Below are positions 46,383-54,249 of a stretch of DNA of 64,000 bases, piece after piece. A model generated the notes under the pieces. That model was not told the origin of the DNA and did no database searches. It saw nothing but the letters and a program-made list of their open reading frames with translations. The DNA is taken from the NCBI RefSeq assembly GCF_001612845.1, contig NZ_BDBF01000005.1, positions 45,493-109,492 on the forward strand, given 5' to 3'. Position numbers and translations under genes: made by a program. Numbering within the stretch: position 1 is the first letter of the stretch; the number at the start of each line of letters is the position of its first letter. The stretch comes from Nocardia elegans NBRC 108235 (lineage in GTDB: Bacteria; Actinomycetota; Actinomycetes; Mycobacteriales; Mycobacteriaceae).

Positions 46383-47212
46383 GGGTACGGCCCGGCAATG
46401 AGTTTGCTACCGGTGATCGTGTAGTCATCGTCGAAGTCGCACGCCACGGCGCCGCTGATTGACGTGTTTTCGAAGTCTCTGAACAGGTTCGACAGGTTCG
46501 CTTGCAGCCAGTGCACCACGCCCAGTGAGCCGACGCTTGTGATTCCTGCGATGTGGACGACGACGCGCGTGTCGGTGAGATGTCGAGCGAAGTAGCCGAC
46601 GTCGGAATTCGACGGAACGGGGCGCCGGTATGGAGAGTCGAACTTCGTCGCCGAACGCTGGTCGGTGATCCACCAATGTCCGTCGGCCTGTTCGAAGTCC
46701 AGCACGGGATCAGCGTCCAGCAGTGTGCGCGCCACCGGCGCAGACTTCGGGCCGCAAATAATTACGGAGTCGCCAGCAGGGACATCGGCGCGGTCAGGCT
46801 CGATAGCGAGTGGAGAGGATGCCAAGGAGAGCTTCTCCATCAGGTTCTGAATCGCGGTCTGGCTGGTGAGATCGACCGCATCAAAGAACGCTCGCTCTCG
46901 CCCTTCTTCGAGGCCGTACCTGCGAGGGATACCGACAGACACTGGCCCGACACCGAAGAACGCTCGCTCAGCTTCGGGCGCGGTGCTCCGAATCTGGGTG
47001 ATGCGACCTTTCGAGATGCCAAGCCGATCAGCGATGTCCTTGTAGTTCAGCCCGAGGGTTCTGTGGGCTTCATCGATCGAGACTCGGCGCAGGCGCGCCA
47101 GCTCAGCAGCTCGCTGCTGGTAGAGCGTGATGAGTTCGGTCGCCCGCCGGCCCCGACGGAGCGGGTCGGGGTCGCGGCGCACTGCGTCGAACTCGTCATC
47201 ACCTTGAGTCAC
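46376..47212 (-). CDS. HTH protein with unknown C-terminal domain, partner of the PP2C gene
   Basis: A 278-aa protein. Residues about 20-75 form a sigma-region-4-like helix-turn-helix (NYKDIADRLGISKGRITQI, about 55-73). The C-terminal 160 residues are an alpha/beta domain with DSVIICGPKSAPVARTLL (about 147-164), WWITDQRSATKF, DVGYFARHL and VVVHIAGITSVGSLGV (about 222-237); glycine-rich loops after beta strands suggest nucleotide or ligand binding, but I do not recognise the family. It is divergent from the maintenance operon, across an operator-like inverted repeat, and overlaps the phosphatase gene. Confidence 0.65.
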   Translation of the reverse strand: MTQGDDEFDAVRRDPDPLRRGRRATELITLYQQRAAELARLRRVSIDEAHRTLGLNYKDIADRLGISKGRITQIRSTAPEAERAFFGVGPVSVGIPRRYGLEEGRERAFFDAVDLTSQTAIQNLMEKLSLASSPLAIEPDRADVPAGDSVIICGPKSAPVARTLLDADPVLDFEQADGHWWITDQRSATKFDSPYRRPVPSNSDVGYFARHLTDTRVVVHIAGITSVGSLGVVHWLQANLSNLFRDFENTSISGAVACDFDDDYTITGSKLIAGPYPW

Positions 47213-47231
47213 ATTTCCAGTTTAGGGGGTA

Positions 47232-47322
47232 TTGACCGTCACAGACGGCAGCGCTAGCATTGGGTTTATACCGCTAAATCCATCGCGACCAACGCGATCG
47301 CGATGGTTTAGAGGTATAAACC
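47232..47322 (+). promoter_or_regulatory. Promoter and 60-bp inverted-repeat operator of the maintenance operon
   Basis: TTGACC (47232-47237) and TAGCAT (47255-47260), spaced 17 bp, form a strong rightward promoter. Directly downstream, GGTTTATACC (47263-47272) and its inverted copy GGTATAAACC (47313-47322) enclose nested inverted arms TAAA(T)CCATCGCG / CGCGATGGTTTA. The site is also 51 bp from the start of the divergent HTH gene, so a repressor there could control both directions. A further hairpin (ACTCCCCGG / CCGGGGAGT, 47343-47372) lies in the leader. Confidence 0.6.
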
Positions 47323-47438
47323 AAGACGGCTCGCATATTAAAACTCCCCGGCAGCGCCAACTACCGGGGAGTCGAGTCCAAAGCAGTGTCCAGCTGCTTC
47401 AGCAATTTCCCACTTCCAGGACGAAAGGTCCCTGAAGC

Positions 47439-48284
47439 ATGTCCAGTGTAGATGATTCGTTGCCTGCTGAGCAGGCTCGCGCGTCGGGGGATCGGCGCGC
47501 TCAGGCCCTTGACCGGGTCGATCGTGAGTTCAAACAGAACGTGATGGTGCGGGCGCACGAGTCCAGCGGCCTGCCGCCGCGCGAGTTCGTGCACAAGCTG
47601 TACGAGGTGATGGGCGCCGAGCCGTTCGTCGAGGCCGGACAGGAATCACGCGCCCTGCACCAGTGGGAACAGGGACAGACGGTGGTGCCCGACGACGTCA
47701 TCACCGCCGCAGCGGTGTTGCTCCCGACCCAGGAAGGCCAGAACCAACGCTGGCGCTCGCACCCGGAGCGGGACCGGGCCGGACGCGCCGATCTGCCTGT
47801 CGGCCCGGTGTCGATCGACGAGCAGGCCGAGGCGATCGACCGCGCCGATCGTGAGTTCAAACGCAACGTGATGGTGCGGGCGCGGGAGGCCAGCGGGCTC
47901 AAGCGGCAGCCGTTCGCGCGCCAGCTGTACGAGGCGATGGACGCCGGACCGGCCAACGGCAAGGAATGGCGTGATGTCCAGCAGTGGGAAAGCGGCTGGC
48001 TGGAGCCATCCAACGAGGCTGTTGCCGCCGCGTCCGGACTGATCCCGACTCGCCCGGATGGCCGAGGCCGAGACTGGGGCCCGGCACCGACTCGCCCCGG
48101 GATCGTGGACCTGGACGCGATGCAGGACGCCACCGAGCGCACTGGCGTCACGAAGCTGCCGCGACCGCAGATGGTTTCGACCCGCCCGACGCAGACACCG
48201 CACGTCGTGCGCGAGATGGCTCGCCCGGTGTTCCCGGCTGCGGCCGGGATAGAGCGGCCCGCAGGGTGGGAACTGGCCCGATGA
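47439..48284 (+). CDS. Protein with two tandem XRE-like domains, first gene of the maintenance operon
   Basis: A 281-aa protein with an internal duplication: residues about 24-100 and 133-205 align closely (both contain NVMVRA.E.SGL, LYE.M.A and Q.WE.G), each looking like a divergent XRE-type helix-turn-helix (first copy PPREFVHKLYEVMGA). The C-terminal 75 residues are proline-rich and end WELAR. Likely role: DNA-binding regulator or replication/partition protein of the element (inference). It is followed by a gene overlapping by 4 nt. Confidence 0.65.
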   Translation: MSSVDDSLPAEQARASGDRRAQALDRVDREFKQNVMVRAHESSGLPPREFVHKLYEVMGAEPFVEAGQESRALHQWEQGQTVVPDDVITAAAVLLPTQEGQNQRWRSHPERDRAGRADLPVGPVSIDEQAEAIDRADREFKRNVMVRAREASGLKRQPFARQLYEAMDAGPANGKEWRDVQQWESGWLEPSNEAVAAASGLIPTRPDGRGRDWGPAPTRPGIVDLDAMQDATERTGVTKLPRPQMVSTRPTQTPHVVREMARPVFPAAAGIERPAGWELAR

Positions 48285-48640
48285 GCCCGTCGAGAGACTT
48301 CGGAGATTCCACACCCGATCAGATGACTGGCATCGGCGGCCAGCCGCTTACACGGACCCGCGCCGAGGCCGCGAGTCTGATCGTGGAGGACCTTGTCCGG
48401 CAGGGAATTCCGGAACAGGAGCTACGGCGAGCACTCGACAACCGCGCGCAACTGCGGCGTCTTGGCGCCGCGGAGACGTCCGGGCAGCGGCCCGGCCAGG
48501 TGGTGCAGATCGCGCCCGAGTATCGACCCGGAGCGCCGATCACCCGACCACGGTGGGAGAACGATCGGCCGGCACCGACTCGCGCGCTGATGAGCTGGGT
48601 CGAGGTGGAACCGGCATCGGGGTGGGAGGTGAGTCTGTGA
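48281..48640 (+). CDS. Hypothetical small protein of the element operon
   Basis: A 119-aa protein translated from an ATG overlapping the previous stop (ATGA). The middle has a helix AASLIVEDLVRQGIPEQELRRAL (in part, about residues 30-50). The C-terminal end MSWVEVEPASGWEVSL resembles the tail of the upstream protein (RPAGWELAR) in ending with a Gly-Trp-Glu motif, perhaps an interaction motif. No family recognised. Confidence 0.55.
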   Translation: MSPSRDFGDSTPDQMTGIGGQPLTRTRAEAASLIVEDLVRQGIPEQELRRALDNRAQLRRLGAAETSGQRPGQVVQIAPEYRPGAPITRPRWENDRPAPTRALMSWVEVEPASGWEVSL

Positions 48641-48948
48641 TGCGTAGTCCAGCGGAGATCGCGGCCGGAATGCATGAGCCGCAACCATTTTCGAACCCGC
48701 TGAAGTTCGACATCTGGGCCGGGAACTGGTGTTGGCGGTGCGAGCACGAGGACTGGGCGTTCAACACCCGGTTCTGCCCAATCCTGTCCCACATGATCGC
48801 TCACGCCAAAACTCCGTCCGAATGGGTGCCCGGCCAAGCCGTCGACAGTAGCGAGGAGTTCGTGTGCGTCGAGTTCTCTCACGACATCCGTTTCGACGAA
48901 GACGACGACGAGGAGGAGGACGGTCCGTATGACTCAGCGTCGCAATAA
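48640..48948 (+). CDS. Hypothetical small acidic protein with cysteines
   Basis: A 102-aa protein whose ATG shares one base with the previous TGA. It contains NWCWRCEHEDWAFNTRFCP (about residues 29-47), where two CxxC-type and one further cysteine with histidines could bind zinc, and a very acidic tail (FDEDDDEEEDG). Acidic tails of this kind are common in small phage- and plasmid-type proteins that mimic or avoid DNA. It overlaps the next gene by 20 nt. Function unknown. Confidence 0.55.
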   Translation: MRSPAEIAAGMHEPQPFSNPLKFDIWAGNWCWRCEHEDWAFNTRFCPILSHMIAHAKTPSEWVPGQAVDSSEEFVCVEFSHDIRFDEDDDEEEDGPYDSASQ

Positions 48949-49750
48949 GCTTCGCGAATGGACTGACCGCGACGACCAGATGATGCGCTTTCTCGCGCAG
49001 CAGTGGTGCGCAGACCTCACCGCCGTCCGGCTGGCACTCGGGATCGGTCGGGCTCGCGCCTACGAATTGCTCATCGAGTGGCGGGACGACTTCCAGATGA
49101 TCAATTGCGAAAACATCCGCCCTGGTGGGCAGCCAGGTGAGTCGTACACGGTGATGTGGTTGCGCCCGTCGAAAGTTGAACGGTTCCTCGGGCGGAAGCC
49201 GCATCGCCCGTGGACAGCTACCCGGAGCAACATTGCGCACAAGGTGCAGGTTGCTCGCACGCGTGCCGCTTTGTGCGGACTTGATGCCGAGAATTGGGTA
49301 CCAGAGCGGCAGCTGTGGCGCGGCGCCTGGCAGACCGCAGGCATGAGTATCGGCGGCGCGGGCCTGCGCACCGGCCGTGTTGCCCTGCGCACCGATGGTG
49401 CGCACTTGCCCGCGAGCGCACACAGCCGGGGCGGCAGGTCGCTCCCGCACGTGCACGACGGCCGATACCGCCAGGGTGACCGTTGGTGGTCGGTTGAGGT
49501 CGAGTTGACCTTGAAAAAGAACTCGGCGCGTCTGGCATCTACGGTGCTCGCTGCGGTGAGGGCTCTGCCCGCCGGCGACTCGCTGTTGTATCTGTACGCA
49601 AACGATCGCGTCGGCAACGCACTGGATCGAACGATTACGCACCTCATCGAGACAGGCCAGGTTATGCCGCGCCGCACACCAATTCGAACGCTGGATCTCG
49701 ACACAGTGATCAGTAACCGCAACATCGACCTGCCGGGGCTGGCGTCGTGA
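48929..49750 (+). CDS. Replication-relaxation-like protein
   Basis: A 273-aa protein resembling the replication-relaxation family of actinobacterial plasmids and integrative elements. The N terminus is a winged-helix candidate (RDDQMMRFLAQQWCADLTAV, about residues 14-33, and ALGIGRARAYELL). The centre has a HKVQVARTRAALCGL helix and the C-terminal half has the family-type WWSVEVELTLKKNSARLAS (about 190-208) with acidic residues on a beta strand. It may start or relax DNA for element replication. It ends just left of a TGCGCA-rich region. Confidence 0.55.
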   Translation: MTQRRNKLREWTDRDDQMMRFLAQQWCADLTAVRLALGIGRARAYELLIEWRDDFQMINCENIRPGGQPGESYTVMWLRPSKVERFLGRKPHRPWTATRSNIAHKVQVARTRAALCGLDAENWVPERQLWRGAWQTAGMSIGGAGLRTGRVALRTDGAHLPASAHSRGGRSLPHVHDGRYRQGDRWWSVEVELTLKKNSARLASTVLAAVRALPAGDSLLYLYANDRVGNALDRTITHLIETGQVMPRRTPIRTLDLDTVISNRNIDLPGLAS

Positions 49751-49783
49751 ACGGTGTGCAGCGCACCGATCGGTGCGGGCCGG

Positions 49784-49865
49784 TGCGCACGGCGGTGCGC
49801 AGTTGTCGCGAGCGCACCGCGACCAGGTGCGTTGGTCGCCGAGTGCTGCGCACAGTCGATGCGCA
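49784..49865. repeat. Cluster of TGCGCA repeats upstream of the excisionase and integrase
   Basis: TGCGCA occurs at 49784, 49796, 49847 and 49860, with related GCGCACC and GGTGCG copies between, in a 235-bp non-coding stretch (49751-49984). Three further copies lie at 49375-49404 in the replication-relaxation-like gene. The palindromic repeats could be iterons of an origin or sites for a directionality factor. Confidence 0.5.
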
Positions 49866-49984
49866 GCGCGGTGCACACCGCAAGCCGTCGACGGAACGGA
49901 TCAAGACCGAAACTTCGCCGGTGCCGGTCCAATCGGCCCCGCTCGCAAACCAGAGATTGCCGCTAGAGGAAGGAGCACCGCGCT

Positions 49985-50185
49985 ATGGAGATTGATCGGT
50001 TCTTGCAGGCGAAGGACTGTGAGCTGATGACGGGGATCGCAGCGTCTACGTGGCGATGGTGGGCCTACAACGGACAGGGGCCGAAGAGTTTCAAACTCGG
50101 TGGCCGTCGCGTGTGGCGCGAATCTGTTGTCATGGAATGGATTGCGACACAGGAGGCCACCACCAGCACTGGAGGAGAGGACTGA
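49985..50185 (+). CDS. AlpA/excisionase-like helix-turn-helix protein
   Basis: A 66-aa MerR-like winged-helix protein of the AlpA/Xis type: ELMTGIAASTWRWWAYNGQGPKSF (in part, about residues 14-37) has the pattern of excisionase HTH domains, followed by KLGGRRVWRESVVMEWI. Such proteins direct the integrase towards excision or act as its activator. GGAGG lies before ATG 49985. The stop overlaps the integrase start by one base (TGATG), so the two are coupled. Confidence 0.82.
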   Translation: MEIDRFLQAKDCELMTGIAASTWRWWAYNGQGPKSFKLGGRRVWRESVVMEWIATQEATTSTGGED

Positions 50186-51450
50186 TGGTGATCCGGCGCA
50201 ACCGCCGGGCCGGGGTCGAGGACCGGTGGTACAAGACAATCACAGTCGAGAACGCCGACGGGGAGAAGTCGCGCCAGCGTGTGCGATCGGCCAACTACGG
50301 TTGCCGGAAAAGGTGGCGCGCCCGGTACGTGGACGACGAGGGCCAGGAGCATTCGCAGAGCTTCGAGCGTAAGCCCGACGCACAGGCGTGGTTGGACGGC
50401 GTCGTCAGCTCGTTGGTCACCGGCACTCACATCGCGCCGTCGGCCGGGCGGGAGACAATCGGCGCGGCAGGCAGGCGTTGGCTCGACACCCAGGGGCATC
50501 TAAAGGCCACCACCGACGCCACACGGCGCGACACCTGGCGCCCGCATGTCGAACCGCGGTGGGGCAACATCGAGATCCGCAACGTGCGAACCAGCGATGT
50601 GCGCGCGTGGGTCGCCCAGATGGTTGCCGACGGCGCGGGCGTGCCGACCATCGAAAACGCGGTCGGCATCCTCCGCATGATTCTTGAGACCGCCGTCGAG
50701 GACCGGCAGATACTCCGGAACCCGTGTACCGGGGTGAAACTACCGAGGCGACAGCACAAACAGCGCGGCTACCTCACTCACGTGCAGGTCGAACTGCTTG
50801 CTCGAAACATCACCGAGAAGCCCACAGTCATAAGATTTTTGGCCTACACGGGACTCCGGTGGGGCGAGATGGCCGCGCTGAAGGTTTCCAATTTCGACAT
50901 GCTCCGGCGTCGCGTCAATGTCATCGAGGCTGTCGCCGAGGTGAAGGGCAAGCTGGTGTGGTCGACGGCGAAAACCTACGAGCGTCGATCGGTACCGTTC
51001 CCGAAATTTCTCGCCGAGGAACTCGCCGGCCTCATGCGGGGTAAGGGGCGAGACGACCTGGTGTTCACTTCGGTCGAGGGCCAGGTGCTCCGGGTATCCA
51101 CATATCGCAAGCGCGTCTTCAATCCGGCTGTGAAGCGGATCCAAGAGGCCGAACGGAAGCGGACAGCAGGAGCCCGGAACCTGCCACCGGGTGCGAGTTT
51201 CCCGAAGGTGACGCCTCGCGACCTTCGGCATACTGCTGCCTCGCTGGCGATCAGCGCAGGCGCCAATCCGAAGGCTGTGCAGTTGATGCTCGGACACAAG
51301 TCCGCAGCCATGACCCTCGATACCTACGCCGATCTGTTCCCGGATGACCTTGAGGTTGTCGCCGAGCGTTTGGACGAAGCAGCACGGTCCGCAGTCGAAG
51401 CAGCTGCGGACGAACTGCGGACGGGGACCGACGGACAGCAAATCGAATAG
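50185..51450 (+). CDS. Tyrosine recombinase / integrase
   Basis: A 421-aa phage-type integrase that recombines the element with tRNA-Pro. The N-terminal arm-binding and core-binding (SAM-like) domains lie in residues 1-165. The catalytic domain has Arg in YTGLRWGEMAAL (about 218), the box TPRDLRHTAASLAIS (about 343-357; the first histidine of HxxRH is arginine here) and the nucleophile Tyr in MTLDTYADLF (about 383). GGAGGAGA precedes ATG 50185. The 3' end contains a candidate arm-type site and ends 49 bp from the attachment repeat. Confidence 0.92.
   Translation: MVIRRNRRAGVEDRWYKTITVENADGEKSRQRVRSANYGCRKRWRARYVDDEGQEHSQSFERKPDAQAWLDGVVSSLVTGTHIAPSAGRETIGAAGRRWLDTQGHLKATTDATRRDTWRPHVEPRWGNIEIRNVRTSDVRAWVAQMVADGAGVPTIENAVGILRMILETAVEDRQILRNPCTGVKLPRRQHKQRGYLTHVQVELLARNITEKPTVIRFLAYTGLRWGEMAALKVSNFDMLRRRVNVIEAVAEVKGKLVWSTAKTYERRSVPFPKFLAEELAGLMRGKGRDDLVFTSVEGQVLRVSTYRKRVFNPAVKRIQEAERKRTAGARNLPPGASFPKVTPRDLRHTAASLAISAGANPKAVQLMLGHKSAAMTLDTYADLFPDDLEVVAERLDEAARSAVEAAADELRTGTDGQQIE
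51405..51422. promoter_or_regulatory. Right arm-type integrase site candidate
   Basis: TGCGGACGAACTGCGGAC repeats exactly the left-end sequence at 41390-41407 and lies within the last codons of the integrase gene. See the left copy. Confidence 0.45.
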
Positions 51451-51464
51451 TTCGGAATGAGCAA

Positions 51465-51495
51465 GGCCCCTGACCAGCCGTACTGGTCAGGGGCC
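51465..51495. terminator. Element-borne terminator copying the tRNA-Pro terminator
   Basis: GGCCCCTGACCAG and CTGGTCAGGGGCC form arms around CCGTA. It lies between the integrase stop and the tRNA-Pro 3' end, so it can stop both. Its stem resembles the chromosomal hairpin at 41176-41209, which it replaces after integration. Confidence 0.6.
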
Positions 51496-51499
51496 TCTA

Positions 51500-51591
<92 letters not shown>

Positions 51592-51647
51592 TGAGTTGAG
51601 CCTGTCGTAGCTTACAGCAGGGGGGAGCGGATCATTAAATCCGCTGG

Positions 51648-53075
51648 TCAGCGGGCAGGGAGGGGGCGGATGGTGGAGAGGATGCGCTTGGCGGTTTCCT
51701 TGTCCACGGACTTGTCGACGCCGGTGTCGGCGGCGACGGTCATGACGAAGTTTCCGTTTTCGCTGGGGAAGGCGAACGTGTAGACCGCGAAGGTCGTGGC
51801 GCAGCCGGGGGCCGGCGGGGGCGCGCTGCCGGTGGTCTCCACGAAGGCGCCGTGCAGCTGCCCGTCCAGCGAGACCATCGGCTCGGCGGGGGCCGGGGCG
51901 GCGACGGTGGCGTTCGACCAGCCGAACTTGGCCATCCGGGCCCCGATATCGGCGGCGGCCGCGGCCGGGTCCGTCTGGGGAGACATGGTGAGGAAGGCGT
52001 TGGTCCGGGTGTAGTTCGGGCAGTAGTTCTTGCCGTCCTGTGCCAGGCCGGCGATTTCCAGCGGATTCGATCCCGAACCCCAGGCGGCGGTGCCGACCGG
52101 ATCGACCTTCCACTCCGGAGGCGCGTCGTAGGCCGCACCGCGATCGAGGATCTGGACGACCTGGTAACCGGGAACCATCGGCGGCGGCGCGGCGCCGGGC
52201 TGCGGCTTCGGCGCCGTCTGCTGCGGTCGCGAAGGTGGTGGGGGAGGCTCGTTTTCGCTACTGAGCGCACTGACCATGGACGGCTTGCCGGAACCCGTGG
52301 CGGCCGGCGAGTCGGAATGCCGGCTAGCGACCACCGCCACGGTCGCACCGATCGCCACGACGACCAGCACCCCGATTCCACTGAGCAGCAGAGCTTTCCG
52401 CCGCCGAGGCGGCTGCTCGGCCGGTACCTGCAGCAGCGCGGTGTGCGGATGCTGCCCCGTCGGCGGTCCCCAGGACGCCTGCTGCGGTGCGGGATGTGAT
52501 CCGACTCCCAATTGCCAATCCGGCTCGGGGCGACCGTTGCCGTGCGGTGCCGAGAACTGTTGCTGGGAGGGAGTATTCGTGCCCGGCATCGAGCTGCCCG
52601 GCCACTGCGGCATGCCGGGTTGCACGCCGAAGGCGGTGGTGGCCGCGTCGGGTCCGCTCGGGTTGCCGAAACCGTGCGGCGACGGAGCGAAGCCGGACGG
52701 CGCGTGCGGACCAGGGACCGCATTCGAACCACGGGAGGTGTCTGCGCTCGCGCCGCCCTGCGGCGACCAGGGATGGGCCGCAGCGGATTGCCCTCCGGCA
52801 GCGTCGTTCCCGCCGAACAGCGATCCGGGCGACCGGTCCGCGTCCGGCGCCGCGGGCTTCGCGGGTTCGGCCGGAGAACCGGAGCGTCCGGGATCGCCGG
52901 CGCCGCCCGGAACGGTGGGAATCGACTGCGGCCTAGCCCACGGGGACCCTTGCGACACAGGGAAATTCGCACCCGGCACCCGCCGGATCGCCAGTGTCGG
53001 CGGGGTCTCGTTCGAGTCGGGAGTGGGTTCTCGTCGCGCGGTCGGGTCGTCGTTCCGCTCGAACCCACTGTTCAC
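51648..53075 (-). CDS. Membrane protein with proline-rich cytoplasmic region and extracytoplasmic domain
   Basis: A 475-aa protein. Residues 1-230 are Pro/Gly/Ser/Gln-rich and probably disordered. One transmembrane helix follows (RRRKALLLSGIGVLVVVAIG, about 225-250), then a PPPPP-rich linker and a C-terminal folded domain (about 320-475) containing NYCPNYTRTNAFLTMSP and CATTFAVYTFAFPSENGNF, with two cysteines that could pair. The layout resembles DUF8017-type or sensor-like actinobacterial proteins of unknown role. GTG 53075 has AGGGG upstream. Confidence 0.75.
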   Translation of the reverse strand: MNSGFERNDDPTARREPTPDSNETPPTLAIRRVPGANFPVSQGSPWARPQSIPTVPGGAGDPGRSGSPAEPAKPAAPDADRSPGSLFGGNDAAGGQSAAAHPWSPQGGASADTSRGSNAVPGPHAPSGFAPSPHGFGNPSGPDAATTAFGVQPGMPQWPGSSMPGTNTPSQQQFSAPHGNGRPEPDWQLGVGSHPAPQQASWGPPTGQHPHTALLQVPAEQPPRRRKALLLSGIGVLVVVAIGATVAVVASRHSDSPAATGSGKPSMVSALSSENEPPPPPSRPQQTAPKPQPGAAPPPMVPGYQVVQILDRGAAYDAPPEWKVDPVGTAAWGSGSNPLEIAGLAQDGKNYCPNYTRTNAFLTMSPQTDPAAAAADIGARMAKFGWSNATVAAPAPAEPMVSLDGQLHGAFVETTGSAPPPAPGCATTFAVYTFAFPSENGNFVMTVAADTGVDKSVDKETAKRILSTIRPLPAR

Positions 53076-53114
53076 CGTGTACCCCTGCCTGATGTCGTGC
53101 CTCGGCACGCCACC

Positions 53115-54101
53115 CTAGCGCGCCACGGCCTCCGATTCCGAGACGCCATGGCCACTGTCGGCGATGGGGCCTTTCGGCGGTGCGGCCACCAGCGTGAGCA
53201 AGGTCGCCTCGGGGCGGCAGCAGAAGCGGTACGGCGCCCACGGCGAGGTACCCAGGCCCGCGGACACGTGCAGTCGCGTGTGCGCACCCCAGCGTGACGG
53301 GCCTTTCACCCGGGACCGATCGATGCCGCAGTTGGTGACCAGTGCGCCGAATCCCGGCAGGCACAGCTGTCCGCCGTGGGTGTGGCCGGCCAGCACCAGG
53401 TCGTACCCGTCACCGGCGAACCGGTCGAGCACCCGGGGCTCGGGCGAATGGGTGAGTCCGATGCTCAGATCGGCCAGGGGGTTCGGCGAGCCGGCGACGG
53501 TGTCGTACCGGTCACGGGACAGGTGCGGATCGTCGACGCCGGCCGTGGAGATCTTGATTCCGGCGACCTCGAGATCGCGCCGCACATGGGTCAGATCCAG
53601 CCAGCCGCGTTCGGTGAACGCCGCGCGCAGATCCTGCCAGGGCAGCGGATCCCCGTGCACTCGCTTGTGATTCTTGTCGAAGTACTTGAGCGGATTCTTC
53701 GGAACGGGCGCGAAATAGTCGTTACTGCCGAAGACGAAGATGCCCGGACGGGAGAGCAACGCCGTCAGCGACTGCACCACCGCGGGCACCGCCTTCGGGT
53801 GCGCGAGGTTGTCGCCGGTGTTGACGACCAGGTCCGGTTCCAAGGCGGCCAGTTCGCGAACCCAGGCCTGTTTGAGCTTCTGACCGGGCGTCATGTGCAG
53901 GTCGCTGATGTGCAGCACACGCAGGCTGGACGAGCCCGGCTGCAGCACCGGCATCGTGGCCTCACGAAGGACGAAGGCATTGCGTTCGATCAGCGAGGCA
54001 TAGCCGATTCCGGCCACTGCGGTACCGGCGGCCGCGGCGGCGACCTTAGCTCCGGAGCCCAGCGCTGCTCGTCGAAGTGCGGGGGACGAGAATACGGGCA
54101 T
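53115..54101 (-). CDS. Metallophosphoesterase, probably membrane-anchored
   Basis: A 328-aa calcineurin-like phosphoesterase. After a hydrophobic N terminus (VAAAAAGTAVAGIGYASL) come the five metal-binding motifs: LHISDLHMTPGQ (about residues 66-77), VNTGDNLAHP, FGSNDYFAP, and the C-terminal LAGHTHGGQLCLPGF (about 268-282). The two-metal centre hydrolyses phosphoesters; the substrate is unknown. In M. tuberculosis an orthologue (Rv3683) lies beside ponA2 as here. It is transcribed away from the YqeY gene. Confidence 0.88.
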   Translation of the reverse strand: MPVFSSPALRRAALGSGAKVAAAAAGTAVAGIGYASLIERNAFVLREATMPVLQPGSSSLRVLHISDLHMTPGQKLKQAWVRELAALEPDLVVNTGDNLAHPKAVPAVVQSLTALLSRPGIFVFGSNDYFAPVPKNPLKYFDKNHKRVHGDPLPWQDLRAAFTERGWLDLTHVRRDLEVAGIKISTAGVDDPHLSRDRYDTVAGSPNPLADLSIGLTHSPEPRVLDRFAGDGYDLVLAGHTHGGQLCLPGFGALVTNCGIDRSRVKGPSRWGAHTRLHVSAGLGTSPWAPYRFCCRPEATLLTLVAAPPKGPIADSGHGVSESEAVAR

Positions 54102-54249
54102 CAGCCCAGAATAGGCGACCACTGTGACGAATACCGAGTGTGATTCCGCACAGGCATCCGGTTTGGCGGGCGCTGTCGTACCCGTCCACCCGGCTCGACA
54201 CGCGGAAATGCGGTGGGAGGGTCCGCGGACAACGGCTAGCGTGTGGCGC

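Noticed and set aside
49375..49865. Possible CRISPR array
   Set aside because: The repeated unit is only 6-8 bp with irregular spacing, and no cas genes are near. No CRISPR array is seen anywhere in the window.
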